A stretch of DNA of 64,000 bases, from NCBI GenBank assembly GCA_006503535.1, contig QYRS01000004.1, positions 2,294,001-2,358,000 on the forward strand, written 5' to 3'. The stretch is from Arthrinium phaeospermum (taxonomy: Eukaryota > Ascomycota > Sordariomycetes > Amphisphaeriales > Apiosporaceae). The notes below the pieces were generated by a model. The model was not told where the DNA came from. It searched no databases and saw only the letters and a list, made by a program, of their open reading frames with translations. Position numbers and translations under genes: made by a program. Below are positions 44,255 through 55,400 of the stretch, piece by piece; the first letter of the stretch is position 1, and every line of letters begins with the position of its first letter.

Positions 44255-45059
44255 ATGAAGTATTCTGCTATTCTCGCTGTGTTTGGCGCCTCGGCCACCA
44301 TCGCCAGCCCTGGTCTCGACAAGCGGGCGACTTTCCCCATCCCCGCTTCCAAGGGCTCTGTCACCTTGAAGGCGCCGCAAACTATCTCGGGCACCTTCGA
44401 TGGTGGCATGAAGACTTATGGCCGTGGCGTCAAGTGCACTGGCCAAGCCGAAGGTGGTGACTCGGATGCTGTGTTCCTGCTCGAGAACGGCGCCACCCTC
44501 AAGAACGCTATCATCGGCGCGGACCAGATCGAGGGCGTCCACTGCAAGGGCTCTTGCACCATCGAGAACGTCTGGTGGACCAAGGTCTGCGAAGATGCCC
44601 TCAGCCTCAAGGGCGATGGCAACGCCAGCGTGATCGGCGGGTAAGTTACCACTAGCACGGCCAATACTCCATTACAATGCACAGTTAGCTAACGAAGTCT
44701 GCGATAATAGGGGTGCGCAAGGCGCAGAGGACAAGGTCATCCAGCACAACGGCCTCGGCACCGTGTCCATCGACGGCTTCACCGTCATGGACTTCGGCAA
44801 GCTCTACCGCAGCTGCGGCAACTGCAAGACCATGGGCCTCCGCAACGTCAACGTCAAGAACGTCAAGGCCTACAACGGCAAGGTGCTGGTCGGCATCAAC
44901 TCCAACAAGGGCGACGTCGCCAACATCTCGGGCACTTGCGCCAGCTCGGTCAAGAAGATCTGCGTCGAGTTCGAGGGTACCACCCCTGGCAACGAGCCCA
45001 AGGAGATCGGCAACGGGCCCAGCGACCACTGCAAGTACAGCGCCCTCCAGGCCTGCTAA
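44255..45059 (+). CDS. Pectate lyase, PL3 family (secreted)
   Basis: Secreted polysaccharide lyase family 3 enzyme; cleaves de-esterified homogalacturonan by calcium-dependent beta-elimination. Two exons, 44255-44640 and 44711-45059, give 244 residues, the usual PL3 size. Signal peptide 1-18 ([15 protein letters not shown]) and a LDKR processing site are followed by the mature start [13 protein letters not shown]. The parallel beta-helix is marked by [40 protein letters not shown] (broken here for length) and [15 protein letters not shown]. Further on come the paired cysteines RSCGNC and a C-terminal CKYSALQAC. Conserved acid/basic residues of PL3 (Glu/Asp in VCEDA, Lys in LYRSCGNCK region) are intact. 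Ten or so cysteines imply a disulfide-rich fold. Strong bias to C/G-ending codons indicates high expression. Confidence 0.93.
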
Positions 45060-46055
45060 GTTCATGAGCCGAGCCGCTCGATGTTGGCTGGGACTGCGGC
45101 GCAAGTCCGTCGGGCGAAGAGTTCTGGTGACTCTTGTAACTTTCTTTTCGCACAAGATGCGTCCATTGGCCCTTCTCTGTATATATTGGCATACCCAACT
45201 GGCACTGGTCTATCTGCCCGTACAAATATAACTGCTTCACATGTACATGGCATGGAAGTCATTTACTCACGCCTTACTCAGTATGTCTCGCTGCCATGAT
45301 TGATGCAACGCTGATGGCACATGCTCAATCAGCTTGGTGACAGCATAAGTTCCGTATTTCGCAAACCATTCGTGGCAGCCACTGTGCGACATGGTGATAT
45401 CCCCGCTTCGGACATAGTGGCTTGGTAAGTCAAGCTTATCACAGCTAGAGTGACGGAAATTGTGTTGCTAGCAATAATTAGGCCACGGTAATAGCGGATA
45501 TTGTTCTAGTTTACGCGTTCCAGTGCTTCCAGACAACTCGGCTCGGAGGTACAGGCGTCCGCCTCGGAGTCAGGTCGAGATACTGCATACCTCTATTGTC
45601 GAAGAGGCTGGTAAGGATGTCAGTTTATTGCAGAATCTTAGTAAATACATCAGCACGGAATGTATCATTTGACCCCAACAAGGCAATGTCGACTCCAAGC
45701 CCCGGCCGGAGCACCCGGAAGTACCCGGACTTCCACGGAGATAAGCCAAGACGGCATTGATGATGCAGACTGCAACACCACTTTAACTTGCGCCAAAGAC
45801 CACAACCTTATTGCTCTATACCATCAAGCGGGGGTAAACTCCGAAGACGAAGGCAGGCCAGCTATCTGACATCATGAGTAAGTCGGTATACTCGGCAGGC
45901 ATCGTGTCGTCGCATATAAATACTGCAGGCCGTCGCCAGAGGATACCGCTGTCGCAAGAAGTAGCCAAAGCACATCAAACTCCTCAATCTACAGTTTATT
46001 ACCATTGAAACCCTACATTCAATAAACCAGGTCGCAATCCCCGTCTGTTTCCAAG
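45060..46055. other. Intergenic region
   Basis: 3' flank of the pectate lyase and promoter of the following SDR. No gene recognised. Confidence 0.5.
45915..45920 (+). promoter_or_regulatory. TATA box of the atypical SDR gene
   Basis: tataaa within cgcatataaatactg, about 140 nt before the ATG at 46056. Confidence 0.6.
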
Positions 46056-46820
46056 ATGTCCAAGTACAACAAGTTGGCTGGCAAGCACGTCCTCTGCATC
46101 GGCGGCACCAAGGGCCTAGGCCGTGGGACCGCCGAGGCGTCCATCGAGGCCGGCGCCCGCGTCACGATCGCCGGGTCGTCGCAGCACTCGGCCGACACCG
46201 CCGTCAATGAGCTGAGGGCGCTCTACCCCTCCGCCTCGATCGCCGGGTTCGGCTGCGACCTGTCGCGCGACACGGTCGAGCAGGACCTCGAGGCGCTCTT
46301 CGACCAGGCCGGCGGCCACGTCGACCACGTTGTCTACACGGCCGCCGACGGGCTGACCATCAGCGCCCTGGAGGACCTGACGCCCGACATCATCCGCCGC
46401 GCGAGCCACATGCGCCAGGTCGTGCCCCTGGTGCTGGGCAAGGTGGCCGCGCGCCGCCTGCCCAAGACGCGCGAGTCGAGCCTCATCCTCTCGACGGGCG
46501 GGATCGCCGACCGCCCGCGCCGCGGGTGGTCCCTCATGGCCTACGTGGCCAACGGCATCGTGGCACTCACGCGCAACCTCGCCCTCGACCTCGCGCCCGT
46601 CCGCGTCAACGCCGTCGAGCCCGGGTTCGTCGACACGGAGCTCTGGAAAGACCTGAGCGCGCAGGAGAAGGCCGACATGATGCGGGGCATTGCCGAGAAG
46701 GTGCCGACCGGCGTCGCGGGCATGGTCGAGGACGTGGCCGAGGCGTACGTCTACCTCATGAAGGATCGCAATGCGACGGGCGAGATCGTGAAGACGCGGA
46801 GTGGTGGTCAGCTGGTCTGA
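46056..46820 (+). CDS. Atypical short-chain dehydrogenase/reductase lacking the catalytic Lys
   Basis: SDR-fold protein, 254 residues, no introns. Rossmann motif CIGGTKGLGRGTAEA (about 15-28) and an Asp-Leu adenine contact (GCDLS) are present; ILSTGG supplies the usual Ser. The active-site helix reads MAYVANGIVALTRNLALDL, so the Tyr of YxxxK is there but the Lys position is Gly. The rest (VRVNAVEPGFVDTELW) is a standard SDR C-terminal half. I recall a fungal/bacterial SDR subgroup with this Tyr-x-x-x-Gly pattern, so it is probably a family trait rather than a mutation; reaction unknown. Coding GC is strikingly high (a long antisense frame is a side effect). It has its own TATA box and no obvious partner gene. 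Confidence 0.85.
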   Translation: MSKYNKLAGKHVLCIGGTKGLGRGTAEASIEAGARVTIAGSSQHSADTAVNELRALYPSASIAGFGCDLSRDTVEQDLEALFDQAGGHVDHVVYTAADGLTISALEDLTPDIIRRASHMRQVVPLVLGKVAARRLPKTRESSLILSTGGIADRPRRGWSLMAYVANGIVALTRNLALDLAPVRVNAVEPGFVDTELWKDLSAQEKADMMRGIAEKVPTGVAGMVEDVAEAYVYLMKDRNATGEIVKTRSGGQLV

Positions 46821-47307
46821 GATGGGTCGAATATTTTGTAGCTGGCTTGACTCAACCACGCGTTCTTCAGTCAAATGAAGTCAATTCAGATTGACAGGTA
46901 TAAGCACGGAGCAAATTTCCCGTTCTATAGAAATGTCAAGTTTTGAGAATGAACAGAATATACTTGCCTGAGAGCCATGGTTATATAGTGTATCAACTTG
47001 TGTGTGCATTCAATTCTCTCGCACATCATGCGTTCCAATATGTAGGAACTCCTGACTCTGCTTGCTTTTTAGTAGATATTGATTGGCCTGCAGTATATAG
47101 ATGCGATCAACATTTGAGGAATGCCATTTCGCCGATTTCGTAGAATGTCGTAAGTGGTCGAGTTAAGTGTTGAATGTCAAGATCTGTGGCCATCAGAAGA
47201 ACCTGCCAAGGTGAAGGACAACGCAGCTACGAAGTCGCATTGTGAAATGGGTATATCCTATGATAAAGCCGACTTCTTCCACTTCAGGAGCTACTGCAGT
47301 CTATAAG
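46821..47307. other. Intergenic region upstream of tRNA-Glu
   Basis: AT-rich 3' flank of the SDR gene; no other feature recognised. Confidence 0.5.
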
Positions 47308-47379
47308 TCCCATATAGTGTAACGGCTAACATACCGCGTTTTCACCGCGGAGCTCGGGGTTCGATTCCCCGTATGGGAG
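47308..47379 (+). tRNA. tRNA-Glu (anticodon UUC)
   Basis: A 72-nt cloverleaf: acceptor strand TCCCATA pairs with TATGGGA (47372-47378) and the discriminator is G. The anticodon stem CCGCG/CGCGG encloses TTTTCAC, giving anticodon TTC. The T arm is CGGGG-TTCGATT-CCCCG, and the internal B box ggttcgattcc lies at 47358-47368. The D arm carries gtgtaacggctaac, as in eukaryotic tRNA-Glu. No intron; CCA is not encoded. Confidence 0.97.
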
Positions 47380-47381
47380 TA

Positions 47382-47398
47382 TTTCTTTTGCCTTTTGA
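47382..47398 (+). terminator. RNA polymerase III terminator after tRNA-Glu
   Basis: T-rich runs (tttcttttgccttttg) begin 3 nt after the tRNA end; the TTTT at 47386-47389 is sufficient for Pol III release. Confidence 0.75.
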
Positions 47399-47878
47399 CC
47401 CTTTTGACATAATAAAACCAGCGTGTAATGTACATAATCTTTTTAGCTAAATTTTTCGTTACGTTCCAATTGCTCCAGCTCAGTCCTGTTATGTGGATGT
47501 ATAGTGGAGATGTCTACAATGACCGGCACTTCCCCATTATAACAACCAAGCGACTGACTTGGTGGACATAGGTAACGTCCGGAACGTGTCGAAATGTACC
47601 AATTAAAACTAATAGTGTGATTATATACTTTGGATAATCCTCAAATGTCAAAAATGGCCAATTGATTACTTTATTGACTAACCTATTATTCGATTGATTA
47701 ATCTCCTGTGATGTGTACCTGTAGGTATTGAGTATTGACCTCCTTGAGTGCTTGGAGCTTTGGTGGGGCAATACAGGCGCCTACAAACGGACCTCGGGAG
47801 ACAATGATACCCAGTACATACCTACTTGAGGGTACGGGACGTCGGTAAACCAGCACCATCACCACCGGACAACCCTTC
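47399..47878. other. Intergenic region between tRNA-Glu and Nudix gene
   Basis: AT-rich, no gene recognised. Confidence 0.5.
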
Positions 47879-48916
47879 ATGCTGAACTCGATATTCAGAG
47901 CGCCACGAGTTGCCAGGTCGGTGCTCCGAGATAGCTGTTTGTTTACGTACCCACCAATTCCCAACTTCTGTCTCTCCAGCCCGGCCAATCGATCTCGGCG
48001 CATGATGTCATCTTTCAACATCACCCATGAGCAATCCAACATTCCAGTCACTTTGCCCGACGGCTTGGAAAAGGCAACCTTCCTTGCCTTTCCTCCTTTC
48101 CAGGTGAGAAACTGAGTCTTGGCTCAACCCCAACATCTGAACTTCCCTCTTGACTGACGCTTGGCTTAGAACTGGCTGAGCACCGTCCAGCGGTCGCTAA
48201 AGTTGCAGTCACGTACCACACATCCCTTCAACGATGATCCGTACTCGCTTCGCAGTATTACAGTCCAGTCTTACGATCTCTTCGGGGGCAGCCGTTTGGG
48301 CTTTCTCAAACTGAAAGCCGATGTCTCTAATGCCGCGGGCGAGAACCTGCCCGCCAGCGTGTTCCTCCGCGGTCCCAGCGTCGCTATGCTGGTCATCCTA
48401 ATCCCCGATGACGTCGAGCGGGGCAGCGCGGCCGAGGACGACGAGCGGCATGTCATCTTGACCGTGCAGGCCCGCATCCCGGCCGGTAGCCTCGAGTTCG
48501 TCGAGTTACCCGCCGGTATGGTCGATGATGGCGGGTCGTTCGCAGGCACGGCGGCAAAGGAGATTAAGGAGGAACTAGGTCTGGAGCTACAGTCTTCTGA
48601 GCTGACGTGCATGAGCGACTTGGCTCAAGGTGAAGCCAGTACCCAGTTGCAGGACGACGAGGGCCTCTCGGCTGCCATGTATCCGTCTGCTGGTGGGTGT
48701 GATGAGCACATCACCATCTATATGCACGAGCGGCGGGTGCCAAGAGAGCAGTTGAGGGACTGGACGGGCAAGTTGACCGGACTGAGGGACCACGGCGAGA
48801 AGATCACATTGAAGCTAGTAAAGTTAAAGGATCTTTGGAAGGAAGGGGCTCGCGATGCCAAATGCTTGTCTGCGGTGGCATTGTGGGAAGGCCTCAGACG
48901 CGAGGGCAGGATCTGA
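47879..48916 (+). CDS. Nudix hydrolase, NUDT14-like (ADP-sugar diphosphatase type), possible mitochondrial presequence
   Basis: Hydrolase for nucleoside diphosphates linked to X; the closest pattern is the plant NUDX14 ADP-sugar diphosphatase group. Two exons, 47879-48103 and 48170-48916, give 323 residues from the first ATG. Residues 1-41 (MLNSIFRAPRVARSVLRDS..., many Arg, one acid) look like a mitochondrial targeting peptide. A second start pair at 48002/48005 (MMSSFNITHEQ) would give a cytosolic form of 282 residues. The catalytic region ARIPAGSLEFVELPAGMVDD, then GSFAGTAAKEIKEELGLEL, is a Nudix box in which the early Glu is absent and the usual Arg is Lys; the core EIKEELG is intact. The C-terminal half (YMHERRVPREQL, GLRDHGEKITLKLV) fits the family. 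An N-terminal LSTVQRSLKLQSRTTHPFND forms the usual dimer arm. Confidence 0.85.
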
Positions 48917-49764
48917 CAGCTGTGCGGCCAAGATCCCAGAGTCTGAAGGCTTCGGGCCAGGCCCATGGAGACAGTGATGGAGTCAAGACTATATGCCTGG
49001 CTCAGTAAGGCCAGCCTTACCACCCAACACGCTGATACAAGAAAGAAGTGCGTAAATACCTGGAATGCTATCCGTCATATGGGTTCATGTTAATTGCCTG
49101 TCTCTGTTTCCTTGTCGGGAAATCAATTCCGACCCCGTTCTTCCTACATTCGGCTCCGTGACACAATAAACCATCGTAGCCAACTGAACTGAAATAACCA
49201 AAACCGGCGGCTCTCAATACCGGTAATGAGCTTCTCAGTAACGCCCGATCTTGGATACGCCAAGACATCCAGGCGATCTGATCTCCAAAAACAGATCTGG
49301 TAATGCAACGCCCATTTCCAGATTCACCCGCAGATTTACCCATTGGACCAATACAACACATGAAGAGAAACTGACAAATCATCTCCGACTACCGGTCATG
49401 CATGATCTGAGATTCCGTTATTGATTGGATCTTGGGCATAAGAGATCTGTGAGCCCCAGGCAATTAGGCGGTATACTCGTCTTTTCCTGGATGACGCCGA
49501 TCATTCCCCATGCGGCACGGAAGGAAACGAATGTATCAATATAGACCGAAATTTCGTGTAAGAGAGCGACCCCGCGTTGAGTGCCGAACTGCATACCCAA
49601 CTCAGCAGGACGGGCTCATTTGGACCACAACCTCTTACAGAGATGTGGAGTACATATACTCAAGTTGATCTCGGTGGATTGGTTATGGCCCACGCCTCTG
49701 TATGGAAAGCCAGCAAGCATCCTGACATCAAAACCATAGCACAGTACATTGATACTGCACCAAG
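48917..49764. other. Intergenic region upstream of the alpha/beta hydrolase
   Basis: No gene recognised; short open frames on both strands only. Confidence 0.5.
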
Positions 49765-51056
49765 ATGGCACCAAACATCTACCGCCTAGGGGTCGCCAGC
49801 CTGCTGGCTTACACGACTCTGGCGAACCCTGCTGCACCCATCTCGCTGAGACAGACGGGTACGTTCGTGCCCAAGCCGGGCTACTTCCCGGCCACGGGCG
49901 ACGATACTATTGCAGGTGGTATCTTCTGCATCTCCCTCCCTGACCTCGCGGCCTACCTGCAACGCACTGGCAACAACCCTGGAGCAACAGGAAGTGAGTC
50001 CCCAAGGTAAGCCACCATGTACCCCCGTTCTTTTGATCCAACATATGTTACGCAGCATTAACTGGGACATGACCCAGGGGTCAAGGTGCTGTCACCCAAG
50101 GCTCCGGTCCGTACCCGGCGCAGATGACCACGTCGCAGGACCTGCCCAACCACACCATCTACGCGCCCATCCAGCCGCCCGGCGCCGACGTCAGCATGCC
50201 CTTCATCGCGTTCGGCAACGGCGGCTGCTCGACGGTGGGGTCCACGTACCGCAACTTCCTGACCGAGATCGCGTCGCACGGGTACGTCGTCGCGGCAGAC
50301 GGGCCGCCCAACGGCGGCGGCGGCGCCAACGGGCAGAGCCGCGTCCAGGACGCGCGCGACAGCATTGACTGGGCCATGAAGGGGGGCGCCGCCAAATACG
50401 GCACCATCAATCTGCAGAACATCACGGCGGCGGGCCACTCTTGTGGCGGGTTGGAGGCTATGAGTGTATGCGTCCCCTTGCTTTCCCTAGTCTCTGCATC
50501 ATTACCGTCGAATAAGAGTCCAGAACATCTCTGTTCCCATAGAAATGGCAAGGATGACTGACCAAATAATGGCTAGGTATCCTACCATGATGAGCGTGTC
50601 AAGCGTATCATACTGCTGGATATCAGCATCTTCCAAGACGACCGTCGTTACCTACTGTCGGAGATCAAGGTGCCTGTCGCTTGGTTCGTTGGCGGGCCCA
50701 AGGATATGGGATACCCCAACGCCGAGAAGGACTACGCGCTGCTGAATGCGGGTCTCCCATCCTACAAGGCCAGTCTTGACACTGGGCACGGCGGAACTTA
50801 CGTGAGTGAAATCCGGAGTTCTCTTGGCTGCCCCCTTATCTATGGATGCCGCAGCCACCACTAGATCAACATCTTGCTGACTACGAATTTCGCTTAGTCC
50901 GCCACCAACGGAGGCAAATTTGGCAAAGCAGTCGTGAACTACTTGAACTGGCAGTACAGGAACGACGCTACAGCTAGATCCATTCTGCTCGAGCCCAGTT
51001 CGACAGGCAGTCTGGTTTCTGATCACTGGAACGTGACCTACAAGAACTGGACATAA
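49765..51056 (+). CDS. Secreted alpha/beta hydrolase (esterase/lipase-like)
   Basis: Serine hydrolase of the alpha/beta fold, probably an extracellular esterase; substrate unknown. Four exons, 49765-50006, 50078-50465, 50577-50801 and 50898-51056, give 337 residues. Signal peptide about 1-20 (IYRLGVASLLAYTTLANP). The strand-loop MPFIAFGNGGCSTVGSTYRN carries the oxyanion region, SHGYVVAADGPP is the next core strand, and the nucleophile elbow is GHSCGGLEAMS with Ser202. ILLDIS and VPVAWFVGGPKDMGY follow, and His281 in DTGHGGTY is the likely catalytic His. The fold resembles dienelactone-hydrolase and chlorophyllase-type enzymes. Use of GTAAGC at 50007 rather than GTGAGT at 49994 is chosen because only it keeps the phase. 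Convergent with the lactonase gene, 133 bp between stops. Confidence 0.85.
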
Positions 51057-51189
51057 ATAGGTGGCAGCGATTAGATTCATACGATGCACCTTTGGTGTTA
51101 GCATAGAACTGATCAACCAACCTCCCTGAGCATTTCAAGCAACGTTGATGTTTCTCTCGTTCACTGTGAGACTATCGAAACAGACAAGC

Positions 51190-52456
51190 TCATGAGTACC
51201 AAACCACATTGGCGCAGCATCCCCCGCCGTCTGGGAGGTCGAGGTGTGCCACCACACTCGCGGAGCGGTAATTGTCCGCCGCACGCCAAATCTCCACCGA
51301 GCCCGTGACGTTCTCCGTGAGGGCGGCGACTCGGTCGTCAAAGGGACTGGGCGCGATGGCGTTCGCGAACCCGCCGCTCGTCGCCGTCGTTTGTAGGAAC
51401 ATCTGTGCCGCGACGTCGCCGTCCTCGGGCTGCAGAGCAAAGACGGATACGTACCCCTGACGGCCGGTATCGTGGGCCCGATTGGACGCCCACATGAAGT
51501 CGCCCGACGCCGACATGAGGACCTCGTCGGCCCAGAAGTCGGCCGCGTCCTCGCCGTCGCGCAGGAGGGGCCACTCCTTGTCGGCGGCCGTCGCATTGGG
51601 CGTCGCGAACTCGTCCTCGTTGAGCCGGAGCTGGATGATCTTGGAGCTCGCCTCGCACACCACGTACAAATACAGGCCCTGCCGGTGCGCCGCGAGGTGG
51701 CGGGGCCCGCAATGCCCCCGGTCGGCGGGCAGCACGAACTTGTCCACTAGGGTCAGCGCGCCTGTGTTCCCGTCGCGCGCGTGCGTCCAGACGGCGTTGC
51801 CGCCCGTGTCGGCCGAGTAGACGACGTTGGGCACGACCGCGCTCCAGGTCATACCGTGCACAGCCGACCCGGGCAGGTCGTACGTGTAGCTCTGCACGAT
51901 GCCGCCGTCGAGCGCGCCGGCGTTAGCGGCGTCCACGGAGAAGACGGTGGCGCACCGCGCGTCCCGGTAGTACAAGTTGCCGTAGACCGTCCACGGCGGG
52001 TCGGCGGCCGCGAGCACAGAGATGGCCGAGCCGGTGCAGTTGCCCCCGGCCAGGACGGTCACCTGGTGCCTCACGGTGGGGCCCTGGTTGTCACCCTCGT
52101 CGACCGCGTAGCTGACGAAGGCGGCGGGCTGGACGTCCCAGGCGGTGCCGTACAGGGTGCGTTTGTCTTTCTAGAGATTATTGGCCCGTTAGAACTCGAC
52201 AGGCTCGTAGAGCAAAAGCTCCTGCTGCTTTGCAGAGTGGGAAGCTTACGCTGAGGGTCAGCCATGAGCTGCCGACTGGGGTCGATGTGTTGGCCACTTC
52301 AGTGAGTTGGTTCGTCTCATCGTCGAAGGTGAGCGTGTAGATGCTGTTGGTGGAGAAGGTACCAACCAACATGTAATGAGTCGCTGCTAGGATGGCTGGC
52401 GCCCAGAGGGCGAAGGGTGACAAGCACAATCTCATGGGAATCATTTTTGCCTGCAT
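51190..52456 (-). CDS. Secreted lactonase-type beta-propeller (carboxy-cis,cis-muconate-cyclase-like)
   Basis: Seven-bladed propeller protein of the lactonase / 3-carboxy-cis,cis-muconate cyclase family (Pfam lactonase fold). Two exons, 52456-52250 and 52170-51190, give 395 residues from the first ATG. The alternative ATG at 52444 would trim four residues. An N-terminal signal peptide (MRLCLSPFALWAPAILAATH) is followed by YMLVGTFSTNSIYTLTFDDE, the typical first blade. Later blades include VHGMTWSAVVPNVVYSADTG, GHCGPRHLAAHRQGLYLYVV (with the family HPRH-like segment), FMWASNRAHD and FANAIAPSPF. In fungi the cytosolic cyclase degrades protocatechuate; a signal peptide here argues for an extracellular paralogue of unknown substrate. 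The gene is very rich in C/G third positions. Convergent with the secreted hydrolase. Confidence 0.82.
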
Positions 52457-55400
52457 CAAAGATCGCGGGGGGAAGGGGAGGAACTAAGGTAGAGGAGTGG
52501 TTGTGAAATTCGCTTTTCCGTTCTCCGTGGGGGTCGGTCTGGGGTAGATAGGATTATGCAGTCGGGATACTCGGAAGGCAGGGACGCCCCGGAGTGGGGA
52601 GAGGCAACTGCAGGCAGGTAATCAATATTCCATGGCTTATGCCCCTTCCTTTGGTTGCCATCACCCGTTCGTACTCCAATGTGCCACCAACTAGTCCTGA
52701 ACCAGCTGCTTGTGCAGAGGCGCAGACATACCTAATGGAGTATGAGCGCGCTGTGATTGGCACGGCTAATGTTTGGCTCCATGTTTTCTCTGGAGATGGT
52801 AGTATTCACTGCTGCTATCTTACCTCACATACTGCACGCTTACACAGGTTGCGTAATCAGGTAATCAGACCGTGTATCGTCGTTTGCCTTTTTTTTCCCC
52901 AGGGATTATCATGTTGGTTCTTTGGTGTTTTGTTTTGCTGTGGTTGGTCATACCTGTTTGTACTAGACGCCGACACGGGCTGAATCACGTTTGCTAGTTG
53001 TTTTCTGCAAGGCTAAGGCGGAGTTCCTCTGCTGTTTGTATTAGTGTTTGTATGGCAATGGCTCAAGCTGTACCTAGGATAGCTCAGGCCGGCCGACAAC
53101 CAATACTTTACCGAGGGTACAGGCGTTTGGTATGTGGTTAACCTGCGAAAACGTGCTACATCACAGTAGATGTCACCCTGTATCTTGGCACTGCTCAAGT
53201 TGGAGAATATGGCTCCGGAAGTAAGTGAGAAAACAGGGAAGCGACTATATTGTTCGCGAGTGCTAAATATAGAACAGCTATAGCACGGCAGTGACCAGCT
53301 GATCAACGCAGAGTTGATTAAGCCGCATCGAAACATCACTTAATCTCATTCATGAGTTATATCATTTTATAGACATTGCGAGAATTATGAATCGCATGCG
53401 AAGTTTGCGACCCAAGCTTCACTAAAAAGTTTATGGTGACATTAGACAAGTGTAGCTCCTCGAGACACGAGGCTCACTCTGCCTCCAGAACAACCATATT
53501 GTAGCAGTGTTTGCACTGAGGATTATTCAAGAAAACTTCTATAACACTTGATCGCGCTTGCCCTGGTATAGATCCGCGGTCCTCCCCATTCACTAGTCGT
53601 TGGCAATACATAGAGAATAATTACACTATATCAAGTTGCCAGGCAGATTACTAACGGACACTCGGTGTGGGTAGCTACGCGTCACAGCTTATCGATCCAC
53701 ATAGATCAAACATGCTGGATCTTCTGTACCTGGAATTATCCTATCTCGCCGTAAGCCTTTCGTTTGTATCGGGTCGACGTCCTCCCATATTGAACCAAAG
53801 TGAAGCAAGAAAATGGATGTCCGCTCAAGGGGGTGGACTGGAGATTACATACACATAGGTATTGCTGCGAAACACGTATAATATGATCTAGTCTGCTGAG
53901 GGTAATGTCACAGTTCTCTGCTGGAAGATTTGGTCTCGTGGCCCGCTGGCAGCGTCTTTCGAAAGCCAGCTAGGCTGCCGGGCCGAGGCTAGTACCGTTG
54001 CCTAGGCTGCAGAAAAGGGCAACTCAATTTCTCATTTGGCCACAAGACAAAGCAAGTGGCAAGCCCCATGATACTAAACGCGGTAGTGCTGGGCTTAGGA
54101 GATTAGCCAGGCCCGATTGCCAAGTCTGCTGGCGACACAGGCACGAACCTGCCTGGCATCTCCTAGTCCCCCAAACACGGGTCTTGGATAGTCTGGGTTT
54201 GGCGCATGAACCGTCAACTGTACAACCCCAGAGAAGGCTATCTTCCATCCCGTATGTGTGCGATGCTGAGCTTCGGATCCGGAACCCTTTCCTGAATCGT
54301 CAGTTGATCAGAAGACGTACACTTCCACTACCTTCTTTGAAGGATTTTCTACCCCTAGGTCTCCATGGTTACGAGACAGTCCTGCGGTAATATGGGAAGG
54401 GTCTGCCGCTATCGACATGGAGAAAGGCTGCTCTATATTCGATCCATTGCTCGGGGAACAACTGCCGTGTTTTAGCAATCGCACATGAGGCTTGATGAGG
54501 TCGTATCGTTCCGACCCACAGCCTTAGTTAGGTAGGTAGTAGCTGGCAATTAGTGCATATGCGGTATTATGGGTTGGAGCAGGAGCTGGCAAGCGAGCTG
54601 TTTAGAATTGCTAGAACTCCTTGCCGCAGACTTGCTGTGCCGTTTTCTCTAGCTCCCCATCACGTGCCCTCTAACGGGAAAAGGGTCCTTTGCCGTGGTG
54701 AAACCACGCCTATAACACCTAACCTAATCGTCAGGGCGCTACTATTGGCTACCGTAATCAAGGGGTGAGCGTTACGGACATGTCCGTCGGATGGAGGTGG
54801 CTTCCAGAATCAGCCAAGACCGTCAATCGAGGACAAATGGCGCACTACCGTTGGTGATTGGGCCTGACCCGTGAAATGGATGTTTGGTTGATCAGGCACG
54901 GGACCAGGTGCTTGGTGCATGGGAATGGATACGGCCACCGACTACAACGGAGAAGCTTCCAAGTTGATACCAAGATCGCGAAGCAAATCTCTTGGAGCGT
55001 TACATTTGGGAATAGCGGCTGCTTCTATACGTCATAAATCTCCGGTTTAGTGGGTAGACTCGCAGCTGCCCTAGTAGTATGTAACGCGGAATCCCCTTGC
55101 CATTTGTCAAGACGGCCAATCTTTCGCGGATCGCAACTGCAAACAAACAAAAATATGCAGGACAATGAATCAAGATTTCGGCCGGGTAGAACGGATCCCC
55201 GTGCGGGAATCTGGGTTGTGATATACATAGATGGATATACATACCAACTGCAAACATTTCGACACTTCTGCGACGGAACCACCTTCATGCGGATGCATGG
55301 CCGCCTTTCCAATCGCGAAACGGCAGAACACGCGGTGTTTCTTCCTAGCTAGCGAAGCCAATTCCGCGGTCCCACTATTTGCAAGACCCATCAAATCTTT

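Noticed and set aside
46116..46874. 252-codon antisense frame opposite the SDR
   Set aside because: Arises from strong C/G-ending codon use in the SDR; text is Arg/Ala/Gly/Val-rich without motifs.
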